Positions 10,378 to 20,465 are shown, counted from the first letter of the stretch. The stretch: DNA of 64,000 nt from Ophioderma brevispina (GCA_023653785.1 JAMKCH010011746.1:1-64000); one strand, 5' to 3'. Program-made: numbers and translations. The notes: generated from the letters alone by a model not told the origin.

Positions 10378-10605
10378 GCCCTTTTATGGCAAAAGGGCAT
10401 AACTCGAGTTACACCCTTTTGCCTTGAAAGGGTTGTCCTGCAAAAACAATGAATTATGGGATACATATTTAAAAAATATTTTTAGCATTACTTAGGCTCA
10501 ACATTTAAAAAGAAAAATGTATCCCATAATGCACTGGTTTTACAGGGTGGCCCTTTCAAGGCAAAAGGGTGTAACTCAAGTTACGCCCTTTTGCCATGAA
10601 AGGGC
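10378..10605. repeat. Long palindrome with a smaller palindrome in each arm
   Basis: Arms 10378-10469 and 10514-10605 are near-perfect inverted copies. Each contains GGCAAAAGGG..TAACTCGAGTTAC(A/G)CCCTTTTGCC, itself a ~35-bp palindrome centred on CTCGAG or CTCAAG. A ~44-bp AT-rich loop lies between the arms. This is a foldback-type structure without coding capacity. Confidence 0.85.
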
Positions 10606-10619
10606 AGATTTTGACCACA

Positions 10620-10690
10620 GAGGGCATAATATTACACTCTGCAGAACTTATACCGCTGCGCGTGGAGGGTGTAATATTACGTCCTGAAGA
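10620..10690. repeat. Short hairpin AGGGCATAATATTAC / GTAATATTAC
   Basis: CAGAGGGCATAATATTACAC and GGAGGGTGTAATATTACGTC flank a GC-rich centre; the two AGGG..TAATATTAC segments are direct-like rather than fully inverted, while TAATATTA is self-complementary in each. It may be a decayed part of the adjacent foldback element. Confidence 0.35.
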
Positions 10691-10754
10691 CTTTGATGGA
10701 AAAAGGGCAGGCTAAGATTAACTGACCCTTGACCCTACCTTTAATTGGCCCTAC

Positions 10755-10901
10755 CAGGCGCGGATCCAGGGAGGGGGAGCGCGCCTCCCGGTAATTCTGC
10801 AAATTCTTGCAAAATCAGCCCATTTTGAGCTATTTTGGACCAGTTACAGCCTTTCAGCCCCCGGTAATTTTGACGTTTTTCAAATCCTGGATCTGCCCCT
10901 G
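10755..10901. mobile_element. MITE with CAGGCGCGGATCCAGG ends (hAT-like)
   Basis: 147 bp. The left CAGGCGCGGATCCAGG is inverted at the right as CCTGGATCTGCCCCTG. Inner CCCGGTAATTTTG-type motifs recur near both ends. The flanking 8 bases do not match cleanly, so classification rests on end sequence alone. Bases 10915-10995 are rich in TGACC half sites, including a perfect AGGTCA DR1 on the minus strand near 10971. Confidence 0.5.
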
Positions 10902-11665
10902 CCCACTGTGGTGCTTATGACCCATTGACCCTGGGTGTGACCCTCCCTTAATAGGTCATGACCCCAGAAGTGACCTTTGACCTTGTGAACTGGAAGTAGG
11001 GCTTAAATACAGTGACCTCAAAATAGCTTCTGCACACCACTGTATGATATGAAAAATCACTAGCCGCAGTCAAGTGGTTAAAAGGTGGTTGACCCAATCA
11101 ATAATTTCACCCCCAACTACTTAACACCATCAAATGTAGATTTTGGTATCAAAGAAAAATCTTATTTTTTTCATTATCTCAGTGAAAGTTATGAACAAAA
11201 ATGTTTCCAAATGTGGTCAACCATGTGCATTAAAGGGATAAGCAGTGATTTGTTAATCTGAAACATAAAAAATCATCAAAATTTGTATTTTTGTTACTGG
11301 CATGGATATGCAAACATAACCTGGAAGTGGTTGGCTTGAAATCCGTGTATTAAATACAAGGCAGTACTTTTTATCTGATTCTTTAATTTCTATACGTGCG
11401 TATCAAAATGCCGACTTGAGATCAAAAAAGCCTTTCTCGGTGAATATCCCAGATTTTAAGCGTGATATTGTGCACCATGATCAATACAGTTTGACCTCAA
11501 ACACAAAGGTGGTTGATCTTTGTTTATGCTGTGCTACTGTAAACCACAACCAGCTGTTTATTGTAGATTTTGAGATGTCATCGCTGTATGTCTATTTATG
11601 GGAGACGGTATGACAAATTTTCTCAAATACTTTTTTCACTATTTGGTGGTTTGTTTCTACATTAA

Positions 11666-12638
11666 CCCTAACACGGCCGAGAGGCAATGACAGCCAACGA
11701 AAACGTGGTACCGGTCGGAAAATGCTTTTCGTTGCATCTGGGCCGTCAACAACTATTTTTTGTCGCGCAAATGACTCGCATTGGCTCTCATTGCATCTGG
11801 GCCGTCTTACCGGAAAATGACGCGGATGTCTAGTTGCACCTGGGCCGTGATTCCCGGAAAATGACGCCAGATTGTGTTTTCGTTTGCATATGGGGCCGTT
11901 CTTTCGGGAAAAGGATGCGTTTTTTCATTGCATTGGCCGCGTTATGAATGGAATGAGTGCGATGCTTTTCACTGATTTTGGACGGTTTGCCCGCAGAGCG
12001 CAAGCTTTTCATCTAGTGTGGGGACACGGGTGAAGCCCATAGACAATTTCGATTTCGATGGTAATAGTGCCACCATTTCCGATAAGCTATTTTTTAATGT
12101 GCATTAAACGTATTCATGACCGTAAACCGGGGGGCATTGACGTAGGCATCCAATAGCGCCACGCACGAACTATGATGTGAGCGTAATAGCGCCATTCAAG
12201 ACTGGGCGAACTATAAGCACCAAAAATTTCATGCAGATCATTGTGCAGTACGCATCCATTAGTTTATTTATTTATTATACCCTGTTTTTATTGCATCGCA
12301 AGCGATGTTTCTCGTTGCATCTGGGACAGCTTTCTGGAAAATGACGCGAGGTTTGTTGCATCTTGGGCGTCTTCCGGGAAAATGACGCGATGTTTTTCGT
12401 TGCATTTCGGCCGTTCTCCGGGACAGGAAAATGACGCGATTGTTTTCGTTGCATTCGGGGCAGTTATTGACTTTACGCTACTTATCCATGTGCCGGGGAG
12501 AAAAAGGAAAAAACGGCCGAGATGCAATGAAACGCAAACTTTGCCTGTCGTTGGATCTGGCGTTTTGTTAAAAAATAAAATAGATGCCCTTTCGTTGCAT
12601 GGGCGCTCCGCCGGCAAAACGACCCGGTCCGGGTAGGG
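11666..12638. mobile_element. piggyBac-like non-autonomous element in E2
   Basis: 973 bp flanked by TTAA on both sides (11662-11665 and 12639-12642). Ends CCCTAACACGG and GGTCCGGGTAGGG form a short CCCTA..TAGGG inverted terminus like piggyBac ends. The unoccupied site is preserved in E3 (TATACATTAAAGCAG, near 13335) and in E4 (CTACATTAAGGCAG). The interior is CpG-rich and carries ~10 copies of a ~42-bp repeat. No transposase is seen. Open frames at 12241-12636 and 12288-12617 lie in the repeats and are not credible genes. Confidence 0.85.
11727..12620. repeat. CpG-rich ~42-bp repeats CGTTGCATCTGGGCCGT..
   Basis: Units built on TTTTCGTTGCATCTGGGCC and TTCCGGGAAAATGACGCGA occur near 11727, 11787, 11833, 11879, 11926, 12311, 12354, 12395 and 12446. 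Further degenerate units lie near 12549 and 12592, and an inverted one (CGGCCGAGATGCAATGAAAC) near 12513. A unique middle part (about 12000-12290) separates two clusters. Confidence 0.75.
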
Positions 12639-12907
12639 TTAAAGCAGTTATATGGAATGTACACACTTATCCCTGAGTTGTAAGTTAAAACGAATGCATT
12701 TCCACATTTTTTTCGATGCTCTCACAATATCGCTGCTAATCCTTTAAAAGGTGGTGACCATCAATAAACTTCATCCCCTCAATCTAACTACTTTAACACC
12801 TCACAAAATTCAGATTTTGGTATCAAAAGACAAATCTTATTTTTTTTTCATGCATCTCAGTGAAAGTATTAACAAAACGTTTCCACATGTGGTCAAACAT
12901 GTGCCCA

Positions 12908-13444
12908 TTCAGGAAATAAACAGTGATTTGGTAATCTGAAACATCAAAAAAAACATCAAAATTTGGATTTTTGTATGTTTGTTCGGGCAGATATGCGAAT
13001 ATAACCGCAAGTGGTGTTGGCTTGAATCCGTTTGTATTAAGACAAAGCAGTACTTTGATCTGATTCTGTATTTCTCACGTGCGTATCTCCAACTTCAGAC
13101 TCTGAGATCAAAAAAGCCTTGGAGCTGTGAATATCGCAGATTTTAAGCTGGTATGTTAGCAGATCTATACAGTTTGACCTAAAACACAAACATTTTATTT
13201 TGTTTTTAGTACTGGTGTAAACCACAATCAGCGTTATAGTGAAAGATTTTCAGACCCATCGCTTATATGTCTATTTGCGTGGAAACGGTTGACAAATTTC
13301 CTCACTAACTATTTTTTTTTCAATTGTGTTTTATACATTAAAGCAGGATATGCGAATTGTACATCTTTATCCCTGATTTATAAGTAAAAAAATGCATGTC
13401 CACATTTTTCGATTCTCTCGCATTATCGCTGCTATTCCCTTTAA
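12908..13444 (+). mobile_element. Family E element E3 (uninterrupted tandem copy)
   Basis: Collinear with E4 from AACAGTGATTTGGTAATC to ATCGCTGCTATTCCCT plus TTAA (13441-13444). The left terminal motif has decayed. It keeps the empty target TATACATTAAAGCAG that is occupied in E2. Confidence 0.75.
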
Positions 13445-13618
13445 TTAACACACACTGTGCCATGGGCCAATTTAGGAAACATTTTTGCTTCTCCTATCCA
13501 AATGGCTTGACTGACTTAATCAAAATTTGTCATTAGATGAATATTTTTGGTGACAGTCTTCCATGTGGGAGTGCATTATATGAATAATTAGACCATGATC
13601 GGGTCACCCACCCTTCAA

Positions 13619-14116
13619 ACACTCATATCAAGAAAAACATTGACATGTGGGTTAAAAATGCTAATGGTTGAAAACAAAGTATTCATTATTATTCCCATAA
13701 TATCAACCGGAACAAAAGTATCAGATAGATGTATTAATTAATCAGATTCATTTCATAAATAGCTTTGGCTATTTTTGCGGCTTATACAAACGGGATTTGA
13801 AGTGTTTATTGTTTGTTAGCTCTCAAACAAATGCCTCAATGTAAAATTCATTGGTGCTTGCTAACCAGTGTTTCAGTATTCTCATTACAGTTGAGCTTGT
13901 GTTTTTATTTTGAAGTAGCATCCTTTATAAATATTTATGAAGATGTTGGTTTGCATTATAGTTTATCTCTTGGAGTTCGACTTGGATAATTAAAAGTCTG
14001 ATTTGACCAACACACTCGAAAGCGATAGAACATCAGTGCAGCTTTCCTGTAAAATATTTAATTTTGTGTTCAGCTGTAAGTTATGTTTCCTACTGTTACC
14101 ATGAAAGTTCATATGT
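13619..14116. other. No gene or recognised repeat
   Basis: AT-rich sequence with no open frame above 60 codons and no repeat shared with the rest of the window. Confidence 0.4.
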
Positions 14117-14325
14117 GTTGTTAAAATAGATTAAACTTGTAATCTCAACACAAAAAACTTCAACCTTCCTCGGGAGAATGGCAACTAGATCAGAGGTGTG
14201 AACAGTTACTTAGTGATTCCAATACTTATGAAAAGCTTGGTAAAAGCTGGGGATCCTACAAATAAGAGTGAACTTGTTACTGTGCTATGAGAACATGAAA
14301 AGGGTATTAATAACCCTGAATATCG

Positions 14326-14893
14326 CCACCTGTACCCCCACCACTGAAAACACCACCAAAGTTCTATGGTCTCCCAAAAGTGCATAAGCAGAACATTCCA
14401 CTGAGACCTATTGTCAGTAATCTGGGCTCTATCACTTACAACTGTGCCAAATTACTTGCGGACATTTTATCACCATAAGTTGGCAACTCAGTACATCGCG
14501 TCGCTAATTCGAAAGATTTTGCCAACAAAATACAGACTGAAAGGGTAGACGATGATGGAGAGTTACGATCTCATGATGTAACAGCTCTCTTCACTTCAGT
14601 CCCAGTGGACAAGGCTTTGAAAATTATTGAAGCTCGCTTGGAACAGGATTCAACTCTTGGTGAAAGGACTCGCCTGTCAGCAAAACAGAAGTGTGTCTCA
14701 AGTGTACATATTTTGTATACAATGGATTTTTTATCAGCAAATTCATAGTGCAGCGATGGGGTCACCGGTTTCTCCAATTTGTTTAGACACACTTATTGTT
14801 ATCCAACCGGATGGCTCACTAAAGATCAAAATCTATCACAAGCCCACCCGCACCGACCAGTATTTGAATTTCCAGTTCAATCATCCTATCTAA
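14326..14893 (+). pseudogene. Penelope-type reverse transcriptase, broken
   Basis: The frame starting near 14326 reads [11 protein letters not shown] and PLRPIVSN, then the motif A-like segment DVTALFTSVPVDKAL (about 14572-14616). One in-frame stop falls near 14474. After a frame change, MGSPVSPI (14756-14779) is the conserved Penelope segment ahead of motif C. The YxDD motif C that should follow is deleted, and the sequence resumes at QPDGSLKIKIYHKPTRTDQYL, a typical downstream Penelope block. The enzyme would copy element RNA primed at chromosomal ends or nicks; this copy cannot be active. Confidence 0.85.
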
Positions 14894-15192
14894 CATAAGC
14901 TTTGGTGTCTTCCAAACTTTGCATCATAGAGCTGATAGTGTCATAACGGACCAAGAGGATAAAGACAGTGAAAAATGTGGCAATCCTGAATGCAGTTTTG
15001 AGAAAGCCAACCCAAGTTCCCAACCAGTACTCCGGGTCAGGCTATGACAGAGACTAGATCAGTAGAAAGTAGGGGACAAGTGGTGTTGCCATATGTCAAA
15101 GGTACCTTGAAAAGGTTTTTGGTGTTCACGTGGTGAGAGTGGCTTTCAAACCCACCCAGACCTTAAGACAACTTTTGGTTTCCCCTAAGGAC

Positions 15193-15559
15193 AAAACCAT
15201 GAAAGAGAACAAAGAAGGCCTCATCTACTACATCTGTTGCCAAGGACAACAAGCGAGGGGCCAGTGCACAGAAACTTAAATAGGAAAAACTGTTAGATCA
15301 CTCAAAACAAGATTTCTTGAGCAGTGTCACATCTGAAGTCTCCATTCACATCAACGTTGAATCTCCGGATCACACAGTGGAGCTGGACAAAGCTAAGATC
15401 TTGGACGTTGAAGCCAGATATTTTGAGAGAGGTGTGAAGGAGGCCATTCATATCAGAGTCAATGAACCTACTTTGAACAGAGATGGGGCCCGCCATAAAT
15501 TGCCAAGTGTTTACAACTCGATTTTGAGGTCAAGTGTCCAAAAGGTCATTGACCTCTGA
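15193..15559 (+). pseudogene. Penelope GIY-YIG endonuclease domain, broken
   Basis: EGLIYYICC (near 15212) and, in the same region, IGKTVRSLKTRFLEQC (15281-15330) correspond to the GIY and YIG halves. A stop stands just before the second. A frame change leads into the open frame 15317-15559, which reads LDKAKILDVEARYFERGVKE, then EAIHIRV, then LNRDGARHKLPSVYNSIL, the usual C-terminal tail of Penelope polyproteins. It ends at a TGA just inside the right inverted repeat. The GIY-YIG nuclease would nick target DNA. Confidence 0.85.
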
Positions 15560-15660
15560 TCTAGTTGCCATTCTCCTGAGGAAGGTTGAAGTTTCAACCA
15601 AAAATTTGAGGTACGTCCATTTTTGTTGTGTTGAGCTTACAAGTTTAATCTATTTTAACA

Positions 15661-15797
15661 TGTTCTCTACTTGATATGAGAGCCTGCCACTTTCATACAC
15701 TTACCACCAAGTATCGTGGGAAACAAACTTGCAGTTTTGATAGTAGAAGCGATATTTACAAGGCCCTATTCACTGCTGTTAATATTGACGGTTAACT
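15661..15797 (-). mobile_element. Family C fragment
   Basis: Matches C1 bases ~2551-2690 (TTCTCTACTTGATATGAGAG, CGTGGGAAACAAACTTGC, ATTGACGGTTAACTA). Both termini are missing, and it abuts the Penelope end. Confidence 0.6.
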
Positions 15798-16047
15798 ATC
15801 AGTTTTTTATCTGAATGAATTAAGCCACCACTGTAATGAGCACATTCCATTGCTTCCATTGGCAGTCCCAGGTGACTTGAAGAATTCTAAACCACAGACA
15901 GGTAGTCTTGAAACTAAGGATGTTATATAGGCTGGATAACCAGTGCAGTGTACAATGTAGGGCACTGACATGTTGGCTTTTGTGTGCATCTACAATTACA
16001 ATACTAACATTGTGTGTACTGTGGGTGTTTTGTCATAGGCTAAATTG

Positions 16048-16231
16048 GGGTGTTTCCATAAGGTGACACCCTTTTCTGACATGCTTTTCTGACACCCATG
16101 AATTCGGAAACCTTAACGGACCTTAACAGAATAAACCACACGGTTTATGTGGTTTATTCCGTTAAGGTTTCCGAATTCATAGGGGGTCAGAAAAGTATGT
16201 CAGAAAAGAGTGTCACCTTATGGAAACACCC
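16048..16231. mobile_element. Foldback element with 9-bp target duplication (Mutator-like)
   Basis: 184 bp, almost entirely palindromic. Left GGGTGTTTCCATAAGGTGAC mirrors right GTCACCTTATGGAAACACCC, and the centre is AATAAACCACACGGTTTATG. GCTAAATTG lies directly on both sides (16039-16047 and 16232-16240), a perfect 9-bp duplication. Long inverted ends with 9-bp duplications are typical of Mutator-like elements; that class is inferred. Confidence 0.85.
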
Positions 16232-16240
16232 GCTAAATTG

Positions 16241-16635
16241 GTTTGTGTGCTTTGAGGTGCAATGATTATGTAAGCATGCTAATCTGACTTGGAACCGAGC
16301 CGCTGAGTATCATGGGTAAGGCGCATTTTTTACCTTAGGCAAAGAATATCGCCTAGGACACAAAACTTTTTGCCCTCGGACTCTACCTATTTTGGTTTTG
16401 CGATTTCGATAATGTACTTAAGTTGCTGACCGTCCTATATTGATCTAGAGTAAGCGAGTGGAATAACCTGTGACCGCTTTGTTAAATTTGAAAGGACCCA
16501 AACAGACAATAAGGTGTCAGCATTATACAATTTGAACATCGCTCACAAAGAGATTGCTTAATCGTTGGACCCTGTTGCTTGAAACTGATCTAGTGCGACA
16601 TATCACAGGTTTTTCCAAATCGCATCACATAGTAC
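16241..16635. other. No gene seen
   Basis: Unrecognised single-copy-looking sequence. No open frame of note. Confidence 0.35.
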
Positions 16636-16642
16636 TCAATCT

Positions 16643-16825
16643 TAAAGGAGGGGCACATTTTTGCTCATAACTTCCAAACCAAATATCTGTTAGCCCTAAG
16701 ATTTCACAGGGTAAATGAGAAAAATAGTAGCTTTCTTCTAGCAAAATCTTGACCACATCCAGTAAAATCTGGGGTTCTGGGGACAAGGCTATTAGTGATT
16801 GAACTATGGCCCTGCTCCGCATAAC
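16643..16825 (-). mobile_element. Family I fragment I6
   Basis: Reverse-oriented left half of family I (GCTCATAACTTCCAAACC through GGGGACAAGGCTATTAG and CTATGGCCCTG). It joins directly to element O at 16826. Confidence 0.65.
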
Positions 16826-17123
16826 TTAAGGTCCCAGGAAATGAGATGATAAACCTAGTCCAAATCTTTACGGGCATTCCATTCCAATAAACAGGGCCAC
16901 AAAAAAGAATACACTACCAGTGACATCATTAGTGAAACTATTGATTTTCAGTCAGTGCCATGAAAAGATTCACACCAGTCACCTGGAATTTTCTATTACT
17001 CTATGAAAAATCAATAGTCACTAATGATGTCATCACCAAGCCAAATATTGAATGCTTTCTCGCCCTCCTTGTAGACTTGACACAAACCACATCAATTCTA
17101 TTTGCATTTCCTGGGACCTTTAA
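16826..17123. mobile_element. Family O TTAA MITE
   Basis: 298 bp with ends TTAAGGTCCCAGGAAATG and CATTTCCTGGGACCTTTAA. An inner inverted pair, GACATCATTAGTGA(A)ACTATTGATTTT and its complement, lies at about 16921-16950 and 17005-17033. Only copy in the window. Confidence 0.75.
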
Positions 17124-17125
17124 AC

Positions 17126-18152
17126 TTAAAGCGACACTGGCACATTTTCAGAAAATATGAAATTTCTTAAACTTGCTCGCAAATGATAGTCTCGGCCATT
17201 GGCAGAATAGAGATACATTTTACTCATAATAACATACCCCAAAACAGATAGGGACATTAATAATAGGCTAAATACATCCAGGTAATTTGTAGGCTAAGTT
17301 TTAAGTTTGCCATAACTTAAAGGTATTAGCAGCGATTTGCTAATCTGAAACATCGGAAAAATGATCAAAATTCATATTTTTGTGTTTTTGTTACTGGCAT
17401 GGATATGCAAACATAACCTGCAAGTGGTTGGCTTGAAATCCGTGTATTAAAGACAAGGCAGTACTTTTTATCTGATTCTTTAATTCTATACGTGCGTATC
17501 TCGGTGAATACCCCAGATTTTAAGCATGACATTGTGCACCATGATCAATACAGTTTGACCTCAAACACAAACATTATTGATCTTTGTTTATTCTGTGCTC
17601 GTGTAAACCACAAGCAGCTGTTTATTGTAGATTTTGAGATGTCATCGCTGTAAGTCTATTTGCGGGAGACGGTATGACAAATTTCCTCAAATACTTCATG
17701 TTTTTCACTATTTGGTGGTTTGTTTCTACATTAAGGCAGTTATATGGAACTGTACACACTTATCCCTGATTTATAAGTTAAAACAAATGCATTTCCACAT
17801 TTTTCGATTCTCTCGCAATATCGCTGCTAATGCCTTTAATCAACAAATGTGTCTGTTACATGAATATCATAGACTTGTACTCATTGATATTAAAAAACCA
17901 CAAAGGTCACAGACTGGTCAAACAAGGTGCAAGCTGTGGGAATCAACTCCACCATGTGTTTCTTGTGTTAAACGCCATTCTGTGTCGTCTGCTGAATTAA
18001 TGTCGCCGGAGTCATTAATTAAAAAAATGTTTGGTTTACCCATAAGTGTTTTCAGGGCTAATGTATATAAAAGCTTTACAACCATGCAAAAATATAAATT
18101 TTGAAAAATCTAGAGGGCGCACTGTTTTTCAAATATGCCAGTGTCCCTTTAA
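17126..18152 (-). mobile_element. Family D element D2 (reverse), interrupted by E4
   Basis: Ends TTAAAGCGACACTGGCACAT and ATGCCAGTGTCCCTTTAA. Removing E4 restores a sequence collinear with the reverse of D1 and D3. It retains the empty site of the C1 insertion. A 156-codon open frame (17634-18104) spans E4 and D2, but it matches repeat sequence and has no protein domain. Confidence 0.8.
17317..17839 (+). mobile_element. Family E element E4, nested in D2
   Basis: 523 bp, TTAAAGGTATTAGCAGCGAT to ATATCGCTGCTAATGCCTTTAA, the best-preserved termini of the family. TTAA lies at both ends. D1 and D3 show the unoccupied target near TGATTAAAGT. Confidence 0.85.
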
Positions 18153-18290
18153 TTATGAGTCAAAACACTAAAATGGGTAAAATAATGAGTTTGCATTATT
18201 ATCCATGACAAATTGTTACACAATACATTTCAGTTCACATTATACATTCACATTTGTATAATAATTAGTGTAAACTAAATAGGCCTAACA

Positions 18291-18513
18291 AAAATAAAAT
18301 TTTGTTTCCAGTAACATGCTCTGAAAAAATTGGGATGGAAGGAAGAAGAAAAATTTTGTTTTGGCAAATTTTTTATGTGTGGACTGGAGTCTATGGAGTC
18401 TTGACAGAATTCAACAAGGAAGACGTAATTTTTTCCGCAAAGGGCATAATTTTTTTTTCTTGACACTGAAAATTAGGGACGGAAGGGTTACCGGAAACCA
18501 GATTTTATTTTTA
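18291..18513. mobile_element. MITE with AAAAATAAAATTTTGTTTCC ends
   Basis: The left AAATAAAATTTTGTTTCCAG is inverted at the right as GGTTACCGGAAACCAGATTT..., about 22 of 27 positions. No target duplication is evident. Two short open frames cover it without recognisable domains. Confidence 0.5.
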
Positions 18514-19226
18514 CTTGGCTATACTTCTTTTTGTGCACTAAAGAAGCAACAAAACAACAACAACATTTATTATTTTAGTTGTGTAATTGGTTTTATTGTT
18601 TCCTGTTGACAATCAAATGGCATTTTTTATTGATTTTGAGTAAACAACTACATAAAAATAAGTGTGTTGACATTGGACAATGCCAAAACACGATAGGTTG
18701 AGTACCCTTTATTAGTGGCAAATCCTAATGCATACAAAGTTCTGATGCTTTATACCGATGGCTAATCCACCAGTTATTTTTTGGGGGGGTCTCTCAAAAA
18801 TTCTTGTGCTATCTCAGTAACCAAGAATCAGACTCCATTAGTTGTATTTTTCGTTTGGTTTCTATCTATTAAATAACGTCTTGGACTCTCACCAACTTTC
18901 ACTCACACACATGCAAAGTGTTTAAACCTTTTTATTTTTGTATATCTACAACATTTTACCATCTCCGTTAATTGTTATATTTGCTGCACTTTACACAGGC
19001 ACTTGTGCTACAATGAGTGCTTAACGACGGGTTACAAAAGTTTAATAGAGAGAGGTAAATACAATTACTGCATTTTATATGCAAATGGTGAGAAATGCAA
19101 GATCAATTTATTTTTCCATAGTACTCGTTAAGATACTCAATTTAATTGTTGGCCGCAAGGAAATACAACTTGAAGTTAGATTGATTCAAAACCAATTGTG
19201 TTGGATTGCTGCTTGATGGGACTAAC
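18514..19226. other. No gene seen
   Basis: AT-rich. Nothing recognised apart from short A/T runs. Confidence 0.35.
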
Positions 19227-19567
19227 TTAAAGGTGCTTGTTCCGATCGTCTTTGGGACCCCCCTGATTTAACTGGAGGTAGTATCAATTTTGATATCAGA
19301 TGAAAGGCCGTATTTTTCTCATTGTCTAACTGAAATTTCAGCTTTCAAATCCAAGATTTCCCAAGATTTTGTAAAAAAATGGCATTGTAGTGGTTAACCA
19401 TCAACATTTGCACAGTAGTGAATAGGGCGTTGCACTGCGCATTATCGTGTCTAGCATCAAAACCACAAGTTTGTTTCCCATGGTATTTGGTGGTCAGCGT
19501 ATGCATGTTTCAGGCTCCCATATCAAGTAGAGAACGTGGTAGACAAAAATTGGAACAAGCACCTTTA
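19227..19567 (+). mobile_element. Family C TTAA MITE, copy C2
   Basis: 341 bp, TTAAAGGTGCTTGTTCCGAT to ATTGGAACAAGCACCTTTAA. The most intact member, with inverted termini of ~20 bp and TTAA on both sides. Confidence 0.85.
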
Positions 19568-20046
19568 AAGAGAGGTGTTCTATGAAGACAAAATTTAAAT
19601 TATACTGAAAATAAACAGAAACAGCAATTAAATCCACTTGTTTGAAAATTACCTGGATGTTTACGTTGCAAGAAAACTGCAGGATATATTGGTATACTTT
19701 ATTTTTGTATCGGCTGAACTAATGATCATGGGAACACAAATCAGTTATTCTGTCTGTCTGTCTGCCTGCATGTCTACCTGAATGTTGTCCTAAACATCAC
19801 ATAGCTTTACATGCTATTTGTTCATGTACACAAGTAATAAAGATAAATTGCACATAAAATATAGCTTTTCTCTTACAGTACTTTAAACAAAATTTATATA
19901 TGTGTAGGTTACACCTCCTAATATTGTTTTAAACATGACATAGTTAGCTAGCATACACTTGCACTACATGACATTTTGTATATATATTTTTTTTAATGTA
20001 ATTAGTAAATATAAAAACAAGTAAAATATAGCTAGCACTCATTACA
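19568..20046. other. No gene seen; (CTGT)n tract
   Basis: A short CTGTCTGTCTGTCTGCCTGC tract lies near 19760. Otherwise AT-rich and unrecognised. Confidence 0.4.
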
Positions 20047-20374
20047 TTAAAAGTGCATATCATGATCCTAGCACGTTTTTATTTGATATCCTTGAGAAAA
20101 GCTTATTCTCAAAATGTCAGTTGATTTAATCTTGTGGTTTAGTATTATGAGTGAATGCTTGTGCAGTTCCCACAGGGCACCGTGCTGTATTAATTTCTAC
20201 CAATTATGGACAAAAAATACAAAATTGTGAATTTCTTACAGATACTATAAAATTTGTATGTAAGACTATATAAGCACACATGCATTACTAAGGCTTACGG
20301 TTCAGATGATAACAAAACTTTTTAGGTGGGGGGAGGGGGTGACAAGGCTGAAGATCATGAAATGCCCCTTATAA
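20047..20374 (+). mobile_element. Family B TTAA MITE, copy B3
   Basis: TTAAAAGTGCATATCATGATC at the left and GATCATGAAATGCCCCTTATAA at the right. The interior GATTTCTTACAGATAC-type block and TTACTAAGGCTTACGGTTC are shared with B4. Confidence 0.7.
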
Positions 20375-20465
20375 AGGTGCATGAGCTGGAAGGGCCTAAT
20401 TTCCTCCAAACTTTGCAATAAAATCCCTATATAAAGTGTGTTCTTTGAAGGTGCTTGGCCTTGTA

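Larger units (their letters stand above)
11230..12747 (+). mobile_element. Family E element E2, split by a CCC-ended insertion
   Basis: Begins TTAAAGGGATAAGCAGTGAT and ends ATATCGCTGCTAATCCT plus TTAA. Removing 11666-12642 leaves about 540 bp, collinear with E4. It carries the E core GACAAGGCAGTACTTTTTAT-type segment as AATACAAGGCAGTACTTTTT. Confidence 0.8.
11078..13618 (+). mobile_element. Composite: family G interrupted and partly duplicated
   Basis: The left half of G (TTAAAAGGTGGTTGACCC, 11078-11229) runs straight into E2. The left half appears again at 12744-12907, followed by E3. The right half of G lies at 13441-13618, ending ATGATCGGGTCACCCACC, the inverted terminus of G. The simplest reading is that E inserted at a TTAA inside G and the G-left plus E segment was then tandemly duplicated. 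Coordinates cover the whole nested complex. Confidence 0.75.
14117..15662 (+). mobile_element. Penelope-like retroelement remnant with inverted end repeats
   Basis: Contains decayed reverse transcriptase and GIY-YIG endonuclease segments in Penelope order. It is bracketed by inverted repeats: 14117-14195 (AATAGATTAAACTTGTAA..., then AACTTCAACCTTCC.CGG and TGGCAACTAGATCAGAG) recurs as the complement at 15556-15662. Inverted pseudo-LTR-like ends are known for Penelope-like elements. The right repeat is ~27 bp longer between its two blocks. Total length is ~1.55 kb against ~2.5-3 kb expected, so there is a large internal loss. Confidence 0.85.

Noticed and set aside
12241..12636. 131-codon frame and its 109-codon antisense partner
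   Set aside because: Both arise from ~42-bp CpG-rich units in the CCC-ended element; no domain.
14117..15662. Hammerhead ribozyme in the Penelope end repeats
   Set aside because: Such ribozymes are known in Penelope-like elements, but no CTGATGA core is present in either end repeat here.
17634..18104. 156-codon open frame
   Set aside because: Runs through the end of E4 into D2; both are non-coding MITE-like elements and sister copies do not keep the frame.
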